A stretch of DNA of 64,000 nucleotides from JABSSA01 sp039975755 (lineage in GTDB: Bacteria > Pseudomonadota > Alphaproteobacteria > Rhodobacterales > Rhodobacteraceae): positions 4,501-68,500 of the forward strand of contig JBDWGM010000141.1 of the NCBI GenBank assembly GCA_039975755.1. Direction: 5' to 3'. This document shows, one piece after another, positions 34,497 to 44,039 of the stretch. The notes below the pieces were generated by a model, which had not been told where the DNA came from, did no database searches, and saw only the letters and a program-made list of their open reading frames with translations. Position 1 is the stretch's first letter. Each line of letters opens with the position of its first letter. A program made the position numbers and the translations under genes.

Positions 34497-35975
34497 ATGA
34501 CTATGACAACGAAATTCAATCTGGCCGCACATGTTCTTTCGCAAGCGGATCATCTTGCCGACAAAATCGCATTGGACGTCGTGGGATCAAACGAAGCGCC
34601 CCTGACATTTAGCGATCTAAAAACTGCTGTATTGGGAACGGCGACGGGTCTGCGTGATCTTGGTTTGTCGCCCGGTGACAGGGTTCTTTTGCGGTTGGGA
34701 AACACGCCTGACTTTCCCTTAGCCTATCTTGGGGCATTGGCGGCGGGGTTCGTGCCTGCCCCGACATCTGCAGCGCTGACCGAGCCCGAAGTCAGCAATA
34801 TCATCAAAGAACTAAACCCTGCCGTCATTTTGCGAGCGTCAAACGTCGCCTGCCCCCAGGATAAGCGCATTGTCCAAAGTGACGCGCTGCAATCGATGCG
34901 AACATGTACACCATCAGACTGGCATATGGGGGATCCAGACCGACCAGGGTATATCATCTATACGTCTGGCACTTCGGGTGTTGCACGCGCTGTTGTGCAC
35001 GCCCATCGCGCCATTCTGGCACGTCAGATGATGTTTGATGGCTGGTACGGCCTGCGCCAACAAGATCGGGTTTTGCATGCCGGGGCGTTCAATTGGACCT
35101 ATACGTTGGGCACAGGCCTAATGGATCCATGGACAATCGGAGCCACGGCGCTCATCCCTGCCCCTAACACACCTGCCCCTGATCTTTTGAACCTCGTCGC
35201 CGAACACAAGGCCACGATTTTCGCCGCGGCCCCTGGTGTGTACCGGCAAGCGCTACGCGGCCCTATCCCTGCCTTGCCTAATCTGCGTCACGGATTAAGC
35301 GCGGGCGAAAAACTGCCCGAGGTGACTCGTCAATCCTGGCAAGACGCAACACACACACCCGTATTCGAAGCTTTTGGTATGTCCGAGATTTCGACGTTCA
35401 TTTCAGGCAATCCAACAGAACCCGCATTGCCGGGCACTCTTGGGCGCCCTCAACCTGGACGACGGGTGACATTGATCAGCGACACCAAGCCCGCCGATAC
35501 GACCACAACCGGTGTAATCGCTGTGCACAAAAGCGACCCTGGTTTGTTTTTGGAATATCTCGACCAGCCAGAAGAAACGGGACGCCGCTTTGACGGTGAC
35601 TGGTTTATGACTGGCGATGTGGGACAAGCCGATGAGGACGGCAACATCACATATCTTGGTCGTTCAGACGACATGATGAACGCAGGCGGCTTTCGCGTAT
35701 CCCCGATCGAAGTTGAACGTGTCCTGAATGAATTTGACGGTATTACAGGATCAATTGTTGTTGAACTGCCCATCAAATCAGCGGCCAGTATTATTGCTGC
35801 GTTCTACACAAGCGCATCACCAGTGGACGAACACGCTTTGAACGACTATCTGCACATCAACCTCGCGCGTTACAAATGTCCGCGCCAGCTGACTCGGATT
35901 GAAACACTGCCCACTGGGGCGAACGGAAAACTATTGCGCCGTCAACTGCGCGACACTTGGAAAGGCCCAAACTGA
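34497..35975 (+). CDS. Class I adenylate-forming enzyme (acyl/aryl-CoA synthetase-like)
   Basis: 492 residues with both ANL domains. The P-loop reads IIYTSGTSGVARAVVHAHR, in which the usual Pro-Lys-Gly is Val-Ala-Arg, so the conserved Lys is absent. Later motifs are intact: AFGMSEISTF, WFMTGDVGQADEDGN, YLGRSDDMMNAGGFRVSPIE and the catalytic Lys of GANGKLLRRQLRD. Benzoate-CoA-ligase-like enzymes are the nearest group that I can suggest. The stop codon overlaps the ATG of the next gene (TGATG). The divergent XRE-cupin regulator likely controls it. Substrate unknown. Confidence 0.87.
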   Translation: MTMTTKFNLAAHVLSQADHLADKIALDVVGSNEAPLTFSDLKTAVLGTATGLRDLGLSPGDRVLLRLGNTPDFPLAYLGALAAGFVPAPTSAALTEPEVSNIIKELNPAVILRASNVACPQDKRIVQSDALQSMRTCTPSDWHMGDPDRPGYIIYTSGTSGVARAVVHAHRAILARQMMFDGWYGLRQQDRVLHAGAFNWTYTLGTGLMDPWTIGATALIPAPNTPAPDLLNLVAEHKATIFAAAPGVYRQALRGPIPALPNLRHGLSAGEKLPEVTRQSWQDATHTPVFEAFGMSEISTFISGNPTEPALPGTLGRPQPGRRVTLISDTKPADTTTTGVIAVHKSDPGLFLEYLDQPEETGRRFDGDWFMTGDVGQADEDGNITYLGRSDDMMNAGGFRVSPIEVERVLNEFDGITGSIVVELPIKSAASIIAAFYTSASPVDEHALNDYLHINLARYKCPRQLTRIETLPTGANGKLLRRQLRDTWKGPN

Positions 35976-36619
35976 TGGAACCTGTCAAACTCGACATCAT
36001 GTCAGACCCAATCTGCCCATGGTGCTATATCGGCAAAGCACATCTTGATCGCGCCCTCGCAGCAGAACCAGACCATCCGTTTGTCATTGAATGGCATCCC
36101 TTCCAGCTGAACCCCACAATGCCACCCGAAGGTATGGGGCGTCGTGATTATCTGGAGGGCAAATTTGGCGGGAAAGCCGGTGCGATCAAAGCCTATGCCC
36201 CAGTTGTGGAACACGCTGAAAAAGCAGGGCTGAACATTGACCTTGAAGCAATGCAACGCACACCAAACACTTTGAACGCCCATCGGTTGATCCATTGGGC
36301 AGGTGTTGAAGGGCGTCAAACAGCAGCCGTTTCTTCATTGTTCAAAGCGTATTTCGTCGAAGGGCGCGACATTGGTGACACAGACGTGCTGGCCGATATT
36401 GCTGACGGAATTGAAATGGACGCCGCTGTCGTGCGCAAGCTTTTGGCATCGGATTCTGACGTTGAAGACATCAAAAAGCGCGACACCCATGCGCGCGAAA
36501 TGGGTATTTCCTCTGTGCCAACCTTCATTGTCGGCCAACGCCATGCGGTTCCCGGTGCACAACCTCCCGAACTTTGGGCAAAGGTTCTGGCCGACCTGCG
36601 CAACATGGAAGAAGTGTGA
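35975..36619 (+). CDS. DsbA family oxidoreductase, FrnE-like
   Basis: 214 residues with a thioredoxin fold and helical insertion, no signal peptide, so cytoplasmic. SDPICPWCYIGKAHLDRAL carries the active CxxC (Cys14, Cys17), and SSVPTFIVGQRHAVPGAQPP has the cis-Pro loop. FrnE-type proteins are dithiol-disulfide isomerases or glutathione-linked enzymes of varied roles. The one-base overlap with the upstream ligase gene (TGATG) shows one operon, and they may act on the same thioester or thiol chemistry. Confidence 0.92.
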   Translation: MEPVKLDIMSDPICPWCYIGKAHLDRALAAEPDHPFVIEWHPFQLNPTMPPEGMGRRDYLEGKFGGKAGAIKAYAPVVEHAEKAGLNIDLEAMQRTPNTLNAHRLIHWAGVEGRQTAAVSSLFKAYFVEGRDIGDTDVLADIADGIEMDAAVVRKLLASDSDVEDIKKRDTHAREMGISSVPTFIVGQRHAVPGAQPPELWAKVLADLRNMEEV

Positions 36620-36882
36620 CCTTACGGCCTGCATTTTCGAATCAGTGCCATAAATACTTTGCGCCGCTGATTCGGCTGCGTTAGAATCACTTCAAGGTCA
36701 GGCAGGACACTGACCATCACAAATGCGGCGAACGGGCAGATTCAACTGATGAAACATCCAATCTCCACGCAATTTATGCGTGTGTGGCCAATGGCGCCTT
36801 GTGCTCTTCGGCAGGGCCACAAAAAGCCATATTTCGTTGGAATCCCAATGCATTTCGCTGATACAATTCAGGAGATGCAGCT

Positions 36883-37332
36883 ATGAATACTCTTTCAGCC
36901 GACCGCCGTGTTCTGACATATGGCAGCTTCGATCCGCTTCAAATTGGGCATGTTCGTTTCTTGAAGAAACTGTCCACATTGGGGGACCGTGTCATTGTCG
37001 GACTTTCGACCGACCAATTTAATTCGGCCAAGGGCACGCCATCGATCCTGCCATTTGAAGAGCGCCGAGAGATTCTTCAATCCTGTCAGTATGTTGACCA
37101 TGTTATCCCCGAAACGGATTGGGATCAAAAACATACCGATATTGTGAATTATAACATCGGACTTTTTGCCATGGGTGAGCAGTTCTCGGGGAAATACGAC
37201 CACCTAAACGACATAACGCAGGTGTTGTATCTTCCGCGATCAAAAAGCGTTTATGCGCGTGATCCAGCAAGTGCGGACCTTAGACATACGGAAAAAGTTT
37301 TAGGGGCCCAAGCTCTTGTGAAGTCAGCATAA
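36883..37332 (+). CDS. Cytidylyltransferase-like protein with altered HxGH motif
   Basis: 149 residues of the Rossmann-like nucleotidyltransferase fold. VLTYGSFDPLQIGHVRFLKK aligns with the TagD-type GTFDLLHxGHxxLL motif, but the first His of HxGH is Gln. LGDRVIVGLSTDQFNSAKGT matches the second strand, and LPFEERREILQSCQYVDHVI the helix that follows. The RTEGISTT signature of TagD is RSKSVYARD here. It could be a glycerol-3-phosphate cytidylyltransferase relative or a non-catalytic homologue. AGGAG precedes the ATG. No cell-wall or lipopolysaccharide gene is adjacent. Confidence 0.8.
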   Translation: MNTLSADRRVLTYGSFDPLQIGHVRFLKKLSTLGDRVIVGLSTDQFNSAKGTPSILPFEERREILQSCQYVDHVIPETDWDQKHTDIVNYNIGLFAMGEQFSGKYDHLNDITQVLYLPRSKSVYARDPASADLRHTEKVLGAQALVKSA

Positions 37333-37339
37333 AAACTTT

Positions 37340-37377
37340 ACTCGCGAAAAATTCAGCAGGCACTCGCGAAAAATTCA
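37340..37377. repeat. 16-bp direct repeat, 22-bp period, upstream of the exporter gene
   Basis: ACTCGCGAAAAATTCA occurs at 37340-37355 and again at 37362-37377 without a mismatch. The period of 22 bp is about two turns of the helix, as for operators bound on one face. It lies 75 bases before the GTG start of the Bcr/CflA-type gene. Each copy includes TCGCGA. Confidence 0.55.
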
Positions 37378-37452
37378 ACCATTGGTCATTGTCTCGCCCG
37401 TATTAACCACTACTGTGACGCGAATAAGCATCGAGTTTTTTTCGGAGCATTT

Positions 37453-38673
37453 GTGCACAAGTTGCCTGGCCAATATATCGGACGTCGCGAATTCATCGCA
37501 TTGATGGCAATGATGTTTGCTATCGTAGCGTTTTCGATTGATGCAATGCTGCCAGCGATGCCGAATATTGCATCCGACCTTAATCTCCCTAATCTACAAA
37601 ATGCACCGTTAGTCATTCTGATTTTCGTCATGGGATTGGGTGTTGGCACGTTGTTCATGGGCCCGATATCTGACGCTTACGGTCGGCGACCAACTGTCTT
37701 TGTCGGTCTGGCAATATACTTGGTTGGTGCTGCTCTGTCCTGGATCGCCCCAACGTTCGAGTTGATGCTCGCGGCCCGGTTTCTGCAGGGTGTGGGTGCC
37801 GCAGGGCCACGCATCGTCTCTGCGGCTATTGTCCGGGATTTGTTCAGTGGCCGCGAAATGGCGAGGATCCTGTCATTCTCGTTGATGCTGTTCTTGCTTG
37901 CTCCCGCACTTGCTCCGATGATTGGGGCATTGACGATGGAGATCGCACATTGGCGAGCCATCTTTGGCATTCTATTCGTGTTTGGATTGGTCTTGTGGGT
38001 CTGGTTTGCAACGCGTTTGAAAGAAACTCATCCACTCGAAGCCCGCCGCCCCATACGCATGAAAATACTGCGTGATTCCATACGCGAAATGTTTGCCCAT
38101 TCGATCGTTCGCTTGGCCGTGATCGTGCAGACGCTGCTTATGGGTGTGCTGTTTTCCATCCTCGCGATGGTTCAACCAATATTCGAAATCGTTTTTGATC
38201 GGGCCGATACCTTTCCTTATTGGTTTGGCGCGTTGGCCATTGTGTCTGGAGTTTCCAGCCTATTAAACGCCTCGCTTGTTGTGCGTTTTGGCATGCGCCG
38301 GTTGATCACAGTTGCCCTGGCCTTTCAGGTCATCATGTCGGCAGTTGTTTTGTATCTTTTCCTCCAAGATGCATCCTTGGGCTTTTGGATCTATTTACTC
38401 TGGCAATTTGGGGTGCTGGTTCAAGCTGGCATGACCACGGCCAATTTGAATGCTTTGGCCGCGGAACCGATGGGCCACATCGCGGGCACCGCTGCATCTG
38501 TCATGGCCGCAACTTCGACGATTGGTGGCGCATTTATCGGGTATCAAATGGGGCTGCTGTTTGACGGCACACCACGCCCACTGGTCGCAGGCGTTCTCGT
38601 CCTTGTCGCAATTTCCAGCATTCTGATGCAGTTTCTGCGCCGGGCAGAAACGCAGACAGAAGCGCAAGTTTAG
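37453..38673 (+). CDS. Multidrug efflux MFS transporter, Bcr/CflA family
   Basis: 406 residues, twelve predicted membrane helices. The N-terminal helix region IDAMLPAMPNIASDL, then GPISDAYGRRPTVFVGLAIYL (MFS motif A) and FLQGVGAAGPRIVSAAIVRDLF are characteristic of the Bcr/CflA drug:H+ antiporters. The start is GTG 37453, with CGGAG six bases upstream. A tandem direct repeat upstream may be its operator. The stop codon overlaps that of convergent mfd by 3 bases. Confidence 0.92.
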   Translation: MHKLPGQYIGRREFIALMAMMFAIVAFSIDAMLPAMPNIASDLNLPNLQNAPLVILIFVMGLGVGTLFMGPISDAYGRRPTVFVGLAIYLVGAALSWIAPTFELMLAARFLQGVGAAGPRIVSAAIVRDLFSGREMARILSFSLMLFLLAPALAPMIGALTMEIAHWRAIFGILFVFGLVLWVWFATRLKETHPLEARRPIRMKILRDSIREMFAHSIVRLAVIVQTLLMGVLFSILAMVQPIFEIVFDRADTFPYWFGALAIVSGVSSLLNASLVVRFGMRRLITVALAFQVIMSAVVLYLFLQDASLGFWIYLLWQFGVLVQAGMTTANLNALAAEPMGHIAGTAASVMAATSTIGGAFIGYQMGLLFDGTPRPLVAGVLVLVAISSILMQFLRRAETQTEAQV

Positions 38674-41600
38674 GTTTTTGCAGCCTTTTTCTTTTTCTCG
38701 CCCACAACTTTTTCTGCCAGATCACGCGCGATGGCAAAAGCGCCTTTGATCTTGTCCGAGTCTTTCTTCCAATCGCGTCGCACCACAATCTTGTTGTCTT
38801 TCACTTTGGCCAGACCACGCTGCCCTTCGATGAAATCCACCAACCCTTGCGGAGACGCAAATTTGTCGTTGTGGAACTGAATAGTCGCGCCTTTTGGACC
38901 ACCATCCAGTTTGGCGATCCCTGCCCGTTTACACATGGCCTTGATACGGACCACCAACAGCAATGTATTCACTTCCTTTGGAAGCGCGCCAAACCGATCA
39001 ATCAATTCAGCAGCAAACCCTTCCAATTCCACCTTTTTGGACAGGTTCGACAAACGACGATACAGCCCAAGCCGCACGTCTAGATCAGGCACGAAATCTT
39101 CCGGAATAAGGACTGGAACACCCAGATTAATTTGTGGCGCCCATTGGTCATCAGCCTCAGACAGGCCTTCCAATTCACCGGCTTTGATCTTGGCAATCGC
39201 TTCCTCAAGCATCGATTGATACAGCTCAAACCCGACATCGCGCATTTGTCCCGATTGCTCTTCGCCCAACAAATTCCCAGCACCGCGAATATCAAGATCT
39301 TGGGACGCCAACGTAAACCCCGCCCCAAGCGTATCAAGGCTGCCCAACACGCGAAGCCGCTTTTCAGCAGTCGCCGTCAGCTTGGCCCGTGGTTTTGTCG
39401 TCAGATAGGCATAAGCGCGCGTCTTTGATCGCCCCACCCGTCCCCGGATTTGATACAACTGCGCCAGACCAAACATATCAGAACGGTGCACAATCATCGT
39501 GTTGGCCGTCGGGATATCCAAACCGGATTCCACAATAGTTGTAGCCAAAAGAACATCATATTTACCGTCGTAAAACGCGTTCATCCGGTCATCAAGCTCG
39601 CCTGCTGCCATCTGACCATGCGCAACAACATAGCTGACTTCAGGCACCTGAGTTTTAAGGAACTCTTCGATCTCGGGCAAATCGCTGATCCGGGGCACAA
39701 CGTAAAAAGACTGCCCACCCCGGTAATGTTCACGCAACAGCGCTTCGCGGATGGTCACCGCGTCAAATTCGCTGACATAGGTTCGGATCGCCAAACGATC
39801 GACCGGGGGCGTGCCAATGATCGACAAATCCCGCACGCCAGTCAGGCTCAGCTGTAGCGTTCTGGGAATGGGAGTCGCCGTCAATGTCAGCACATGAATG
39901 TCCGAACGCATCTGCTTGAGGCGCTCTTTATGCGAAACGCCGAAATGCTGTTCTTCGTCGATGATCAAAAGCCCAAGGTTTTGAAACCGGATGTTCTTGG
40001 CCAATAAGGCATGGGTGCCAATGACAATGTCACAGGTCCCCTTGCTGATCGCCTCACGCGTCGCGTTTGCATCTTTGGTGCTTACAAATCGGCTAAGCTG
40101 ACGCACTTCGACCGGAAACCCGCGAAACCGTTCGTTAAAGGACTGCGCATGCTGGCGCGCCAAAAGCGTTGTGGGCGCGATGATCGCCACTTGCACCCCA
40201 GACAACGCCGCAACAAAGGCCGCGCGCATCGCGACTTCAGTTTTGCCAAACCCAACATCGCCACAGACCAAACGATCCATCGGTGCGCCCGAGGTTAAAT
40301 CCTCAAGAACTTCGCCAATGGCTTTCAGCTGGTCGTCTGTTTCTTGATACGGGAACCGGGCTGAAAACGCGTCCCACATCCCCGGTGGCGGCTCTAAAAT
40401 AGGGGCGCGGCGCAATGCCCGTTCCGCAGCAATGCGTATCAGGCGGTCAGCCATCTCGCGAATGCGTTCTTTCAGGCGCGCTTTCTTGGCCTGCCACGCA
40501 CCGCCACCCAAACGATCCAACAGCCCTTCGTCATGGCCATATTTGGACAGCAATTCGATATTCTCGACTGGCAAGTACAGCTTGGCGCGTTCTGCATATT
40601 CCAACAGAATACACTCATGCGCGGCACCTGCCGCTGTGACGACTTCCAACCCAAGATAGCGCCCAATACCGTGATCGACATGCACGACCAAATCACCCAA
40701 AGACAGGCTTTGCGTCTCCGTCAGGAAGTTTTCGGCACGCCGTTTCTTGCGCGGCTGGCGGATCAAGCGATCGCCCAGCACATCTTGTTCTGAAATGATC
40801 GTTAATTTCTGATCCCCAAGCGGTCCTTCAAACCCATGCTCAAGTGCCCAAACAGCCAGATGCAAACCATGTTTGCCGATACGCGTGAAATCCGAAATCG
40901 GAATTGCGCCAACCACACCTTCGTCTTCGATCAACCCACTTAACCGTTCGCGCGCGCCTTCGGAATAAGACGCGACGACGACTGGCCCCGCCTCCAAAGA
41001 TGCTTTAATGTGATCCGCCAAAGATTTAAAAAGGCTAACGGTTTCCTGTTGACGTTCAGGTGAAAAATTCCGCCCGATGCGTCCACCTGCCTCGATGACA
41101 CCCATACCAGTTGCTTGTGGCAAGGCCGAAAGCTGCAGCACGCGACGCCCATCGACAATCGTTTCCCACGCCGCATCGTCAAGATACAGCCCTTCGGGCG
41201 GTGCGGGTTTATAGACACTGTCGATACGTCCCTTTTGGGACAAGGCATGTTTGCGCGTTTCGTACTGATCTTCGATGCTCTCCCATCTCGACAACCGGGC
41301 CGGAGTGGTCTGATCATCCAGCGTGATTGTAGCGTCTGGCAAATAATCGAACAGGGTATCCAACTGTTCGTGAAAGAACGACAACCAATGCTCTGCACCT
41401 TGGTGTTTTCGCCCGGCACTGATCGCTTCATACAAAGGATCATCGGTCCCTGCCGCACCAAATTCGATACGGTAATTTTGCCGAAATCGCGTGATCGCCG
41501 GCTCGTCTAAAACAATTTCGGACACGGGTGCTAATTCAACAAGCTCAAGCTTTTCCGTCGTCCGCTGCGTCACCGGATCAAACCGGCGTGCCCCGTCCAA

Positions 41601-42137
41601 GACATCCCCAAACAGATCAAGCCGCACAGGCCCCAGATCGCCGGGGGGATAAATATCAATAATACCGCCGCGCACTGCGTAATCGCCAGGCTCCATCACA
41701 GTGGGTGATTGCACAAAACCCATACGCACAAGGAAATGCCGCAAGCCTTCTTCGTCAATCCGGCTGCCCACACGCGCCGAAAACGCAGCCTCACGCAACA
41801 AGCCTTGTTCTGGAACACGTTGCGTGGCAGCATTTAACGTCGTCAGAACAATAAATTGCTTGGGCATCTCGTGGATAAGAGCCGCCAACGTCGCCATGCG
41901 TTGTGCACAAATGTCTGCATTGGGCGACACCCGATCATAGGGCAAACAATCCCAACCGGGAAAAACCAACACTGGCATGGACGGCGCAAAAAACCGCAGC
42001 GCGTCTTGCATCGCGACCAACCGTTTGTCGTCACGTGCCACGTGAACGACGGCATTTCCACGCTCTACCTCTTCGAGGACAAGCCGCGCGTCAAAGCCTT
42101 CGGGGGCCCCAGAAACAGTAACATGATTGCCAGACAT
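38670..42137 (-). CDS. mfd: Transcription-repair coupling factor
   Basis: Removes RNA polymerase stalled at DNA lesions and recruits UvrA. The 1155 residues match full-length Mfd: UvrB-like N-terminal domains, an RNA-polymerase-interacting CarD-like domain near LSLGDLVVHVDHGIGRYLGLE, and RecG-like translocase motors with GDVGFGKTEVAMRAAF (about 623-638), DEEQHFG (about 725-731), TATPIPRTLQLSL and QIRGRVGRS. The C-terminal domain ends in a Lys-rich tail. A single gene; its 3' end overlaps the exporter stop. Confidence 0.98.
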   Translation of the reverse strand: MSGNHVTVSGAPEGFDARLVLEEVERGNAVVHVARDDKRLVAMQDALRFFAPSMPVLVFPGWDCLPYDRVSPNADICAQRMATLAALIHEMPKQFIVLTTLNAATQRVPEQGLLREAAFSARVGSRIDEEGLRHFLVRMGFVQSPTVMEPGDYAVRGGIIDIYPPGDLGPVRLDLFGDVLDGARRFDPVTQRTTEKLELVELAPVSEIVLDEPAITRFRQNYRIEFGAAGTDDPLYEAISAGRKHQGAEHWLSFFHEQLDTLFDYLPDATITLDDQTTPARLSRWESIEDQYETRKHALSQKGRIDSVYKPAPPEGLYLDDAAWETIVDGRRVLQLSALPQATGMGVIEAGGRIGRNFSPERQQETVSLFKSLADHIKASLEAGPVVVASYSEGARERLSGLIEDEGVVGAIPISDFTRIGKHGLHLAVWALEHGFEGPLGDQKLTIISEQDVLGDRLIRQPRKKRRAENFLTETQSLSLGDLVVHVDHGIGRYLGLEVVTAAGAAHECILLEYAERAKLYLPVENIELLSKYGHDEGLLDRLGGGAWQAKKARLKERIREMADRLIRIAAERALRRAPILEPPPGMWDAFSARFPYQETDDQLKAIGEVLEDLTSGAPMDRLVCGDVGFGKTEVAMRAAFVAALSGVQVAIIAPTTLLARQHAQSFNERFRGFPVEVRQLSRFVSTKDANATREAISKGTCDIVIGTHALLAKNIRFQNLGLLIIDEEQHFGVSHKERLKQMRSDIHVLTLTATPIPRTLQLSLTGVRDLSIIGTPPVDRLAIRTYVSEFDAVTIREALLREHYRGGQSFYVVPRISDLPEIEEFLKTQVPEVSYVVAHGQMAAGELDDRMNAFYDGKYDVLLATTIVESGLDIPTANTMIVHRSDMFGLAQLYQIRGRVGRSKTRAYAYLTTKPRAKLTATAEKRLRVLGSLDTLGAGFTLASQDLDIRGAGNLLGEEQSGQMRDVGFELYQSMLEEAIAKIKAGELEGLSEADDQWAPQINLGVPVLIPEDFVPDLDVRLGLYRRLSNLSKKVELEGFAAELIDRFGALPKEVNTLLLVVRIKAMCKRAGIAKLDGGPKGATIQFHNDKFASPQGLVDFIEGQRGLAKVKDNKIVVRRDWKKDSDKIKGAFAIARDLAEKVVGEKKKKAAKT

Positions 42138-42171
42138 AGGGTTGCTTCATTTGGCACAATTTGGCGCTGAG

Positions 42172-42699
42172 TCAACCGCCGAAAGGTCCCACAACGAGGT
42201 TTTGGTACATTCCCCAAATGGCAGTCACACAAATAGACAACATGCCAATCGCCTGAATAATAGTGCGATGACGAGTCAAACGGATGCGCAACGCCTCGCC
42301 AGTCAACTGTTCTTGTTTGATGGAACGTGCCAAAAATATGTTCAACGCACCAACAATAGACATTGGAAAACCCAAGAGAAACAAGGCTTGTGCAAACTCA
42401 ATCCGGTATACGAACCCAAGAATGCAGAGTCCGGAAATGACAAAGCACGTGATTCCTAGCAACCACAAACCTGAAACTTGTTCGATGTAAACAAGACGGT
42501 TCGAGTTGATACGCACGATATCTTCCAGATCAACTTCAACCTGCCCGCCGAATTTGCGCGCACGTCCGATCATGTCAAAAGGAACACCCATCACCCAATG
42601 CGATGCGGTAGACCAGACGACTGCCAAAGCAACCCAAAACCAAAGATTTGAGAAAGACCGCATATCGATCAGTTCGAAAACGGTCGTATACCAATCCAC
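42172..42699 (-). CDS. Small membrane protein, four predicted helices
   Basis: 175 residues starting at GTG 42699 (VDWYTTVFELIDMRSF), with AAAGGAAG upstream; a frame to 42792 adds residues unlike the rest. Predicted helices are at about 17-36, 78-98, 101-122 and 148-166, with the soluble part RARKFGGQVEVDLEDIVRIN between the first two. Similar Rhodobacterales proteins sometimes carry the name component of SufBCD complex, but no suf gene is near and I see no evidence for that role. It lies between mfd and hemB on the mfd strand. Confidence 0.8.
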   Translation of the reverse strand: MDWYTTVFELIDMRSFSNLWFWVALAVVWSTASHWVMGVPFDMIGRARKFGGQVEVDLEDIVRINSNRLVYIEQVSGLWLLGITCFVISGLCILGFVYRIEFAQALFLLGFPMSIVGALNIFLARSIKQEQLTGEALRIRLTRHRTIIQAIGMLSICVTAIWGMYQNLVVGPFGG

Positions 42700-42853
42700 C
42701 TGTGCGCTTCCTTTATTTGATTGGGTTCTCTTAGCTGTCGGAATGACAAATGCCCAGAGCTTGGACAAGAGCAAATGCATTCCTTTTTGCAAGTGACGCA
42801 GGCGCGATACTTTCCGTTTCGCATTTCCGCCCTATCGAGCAGCCTTGCCACGC

Positions 42854-42882
42854 TTAGCAATCCGTGCGACGCCTGCTACTAT
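42854..42882 (+). promoter_or_regulatory. Predicted hemB promoter
   Basis: TTAGCA (42854-42859) and TACTAT (42877-42882) with a 17-base spacer, 25 bases before the hemB ATG. Sequence match only. Confidence 0.4.
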
Positions 42883-42907
42883 TCACAAATCACAACACGA
42901 CAGAGCC

Positions 42908-43909
42908 ATGCGATCGATCCAAGCCCCCTATCCGCTCTCCCGTTTACGCCGCACCCGCCAAAGCACGGCAATTCGAGGATTGGTACGTGAAAATACTTTA
43001 AGCGTAGATGACTTTATTTGGCCGATTTTTGTGCGTTCCGGCATCAATATAGAAGAACCGGTGCCATCCATGCCGGGTGTGTTGCGTCGATCCGTCGACA
43101 AATGTGTCGAAGCCGCGCGCATGGCGGCTGACTTAGGCATTCCGGCTATCTGTTTGTTTCCCTACACTGGTTTAGAAGATCGCACAGAAGACTGCGCCGG
43201 GGCGTGGGATCCAGACAATCACACCAATCGTGCCATCCGCGCAATCCGAGCCGAAGTGCCAGATATCCTGATTATGACCGATGTCGCGCTGGATACATAT
43301 AATATCAATGGTCATGACGGATTTGTCGAAGGCGACGAAATCGTCAATGACCGCACGGTTAACGCTCTTGTGAAAATGGCTTTGGCGCAGGCCGATGCTG
43401 GCGCAGACATCATTGGGCCATCAGATATGATGGATGGCCGCATTGGCGCAATTCGGGATGCATTGGAACATGCCGACCATCAAAACGTAATGATCCTAAG
43501 TTATGCCGCAAAATACGCATCGGCATTTTATGGACCGTTTCGTGACGCCGTCGGAGCAAGTGGCGCTCTAAAAGGTGACAAAGCCACCTATCAAATGGAT
43601 CCTGCCAATTCGGACGAAGCGCTGAGGCTAATTGAACGCGATTTGCGAGAAGGCGCAGACATGGTCATGGTCAAACCGGGCTTGCCCTATCTTGATATTT
43701 GCCGTCGCGCCAAGGACAGTTTTGGTGCACCAACGTTCGCCTATCAGGTGTCGGGCGAATACGCGATGATCTGTGCCGCTGCGGAAAACGGTTGGATCGA
43801 TCATGATCGGGTGATGATGGAAAGCTTGATGGCATTCAAACGTGCAGGATGTGATGGTATATTGACGTATTTCGCTCCTGCAGCGGCGAAATTGCTAAAC
43901 AACCACTAG
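42908..43909 (+). CDS. hemB: Delta-aminolevulinic acid dehydratase (porphobilinogen synthase)
   Basis: Condenses two molecules of 5-aminolevulinate to porphobilinogen in heme and tetrapyrrole synthesis. The 333 residues hold both Schiff-base lysines: Lys202 in SYAAKYASAFYGPF and Lys256 in MVMVKPGLPYLD. GPSDMMDGRIGAIRDAL and AYQVSGEYAMI are family signatures. The start at 42908 (MRSIQAPYPLSRLRRTR) fits the family; a frame to 42845 adds 21 unconserved residues. Confidence 0.97.
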   Translation: MRSIQAPYPLSRLRRTRQSTAIRGLVRENTLSVDDFIWPIFVRSGINIEEPVPSMPGVLRRSVDKCVEAARMAADLGIPAICLFPYTGLEDRTEDCAGAWDPDNHTNRAIRAIRAEVPDILIMTDVALDTYNINGHDGFVEGDEIVNDRTVNALVKMALAQADAGADIIGPSDMMDGRIGAIRDALEHADHQNVMILSYAAKYASAFYGPFRDAVGASGALKGDKATYQMDPANSDEALRLIERDLREGADMVMVKPGLPYLDICRRAKDSFGAPTFAYQVSGEYAMICAAAENGWIDHDRVMMESLMAFKRAGCDGILTYFAPAAAKLLNNH

Positions 43910-44039
43910 ATTGTTACCGCCGCCCACCCCCAAGATACGCCATAAATGTGGCAATACAGGTGACAGACGTTAACGAAAGGCGTATATTCGCCGCGAAGCC
44001 CGAAAAGGGACGCAAACAAAAAATACAGGCGGACTAATT

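Noticed and set aside
42172..42699. The name component of SufBCD complex for the small membrane protein
   Set aside because: No suf genes are nearby and the sequence shows only membrane helices, so the name is not supported.
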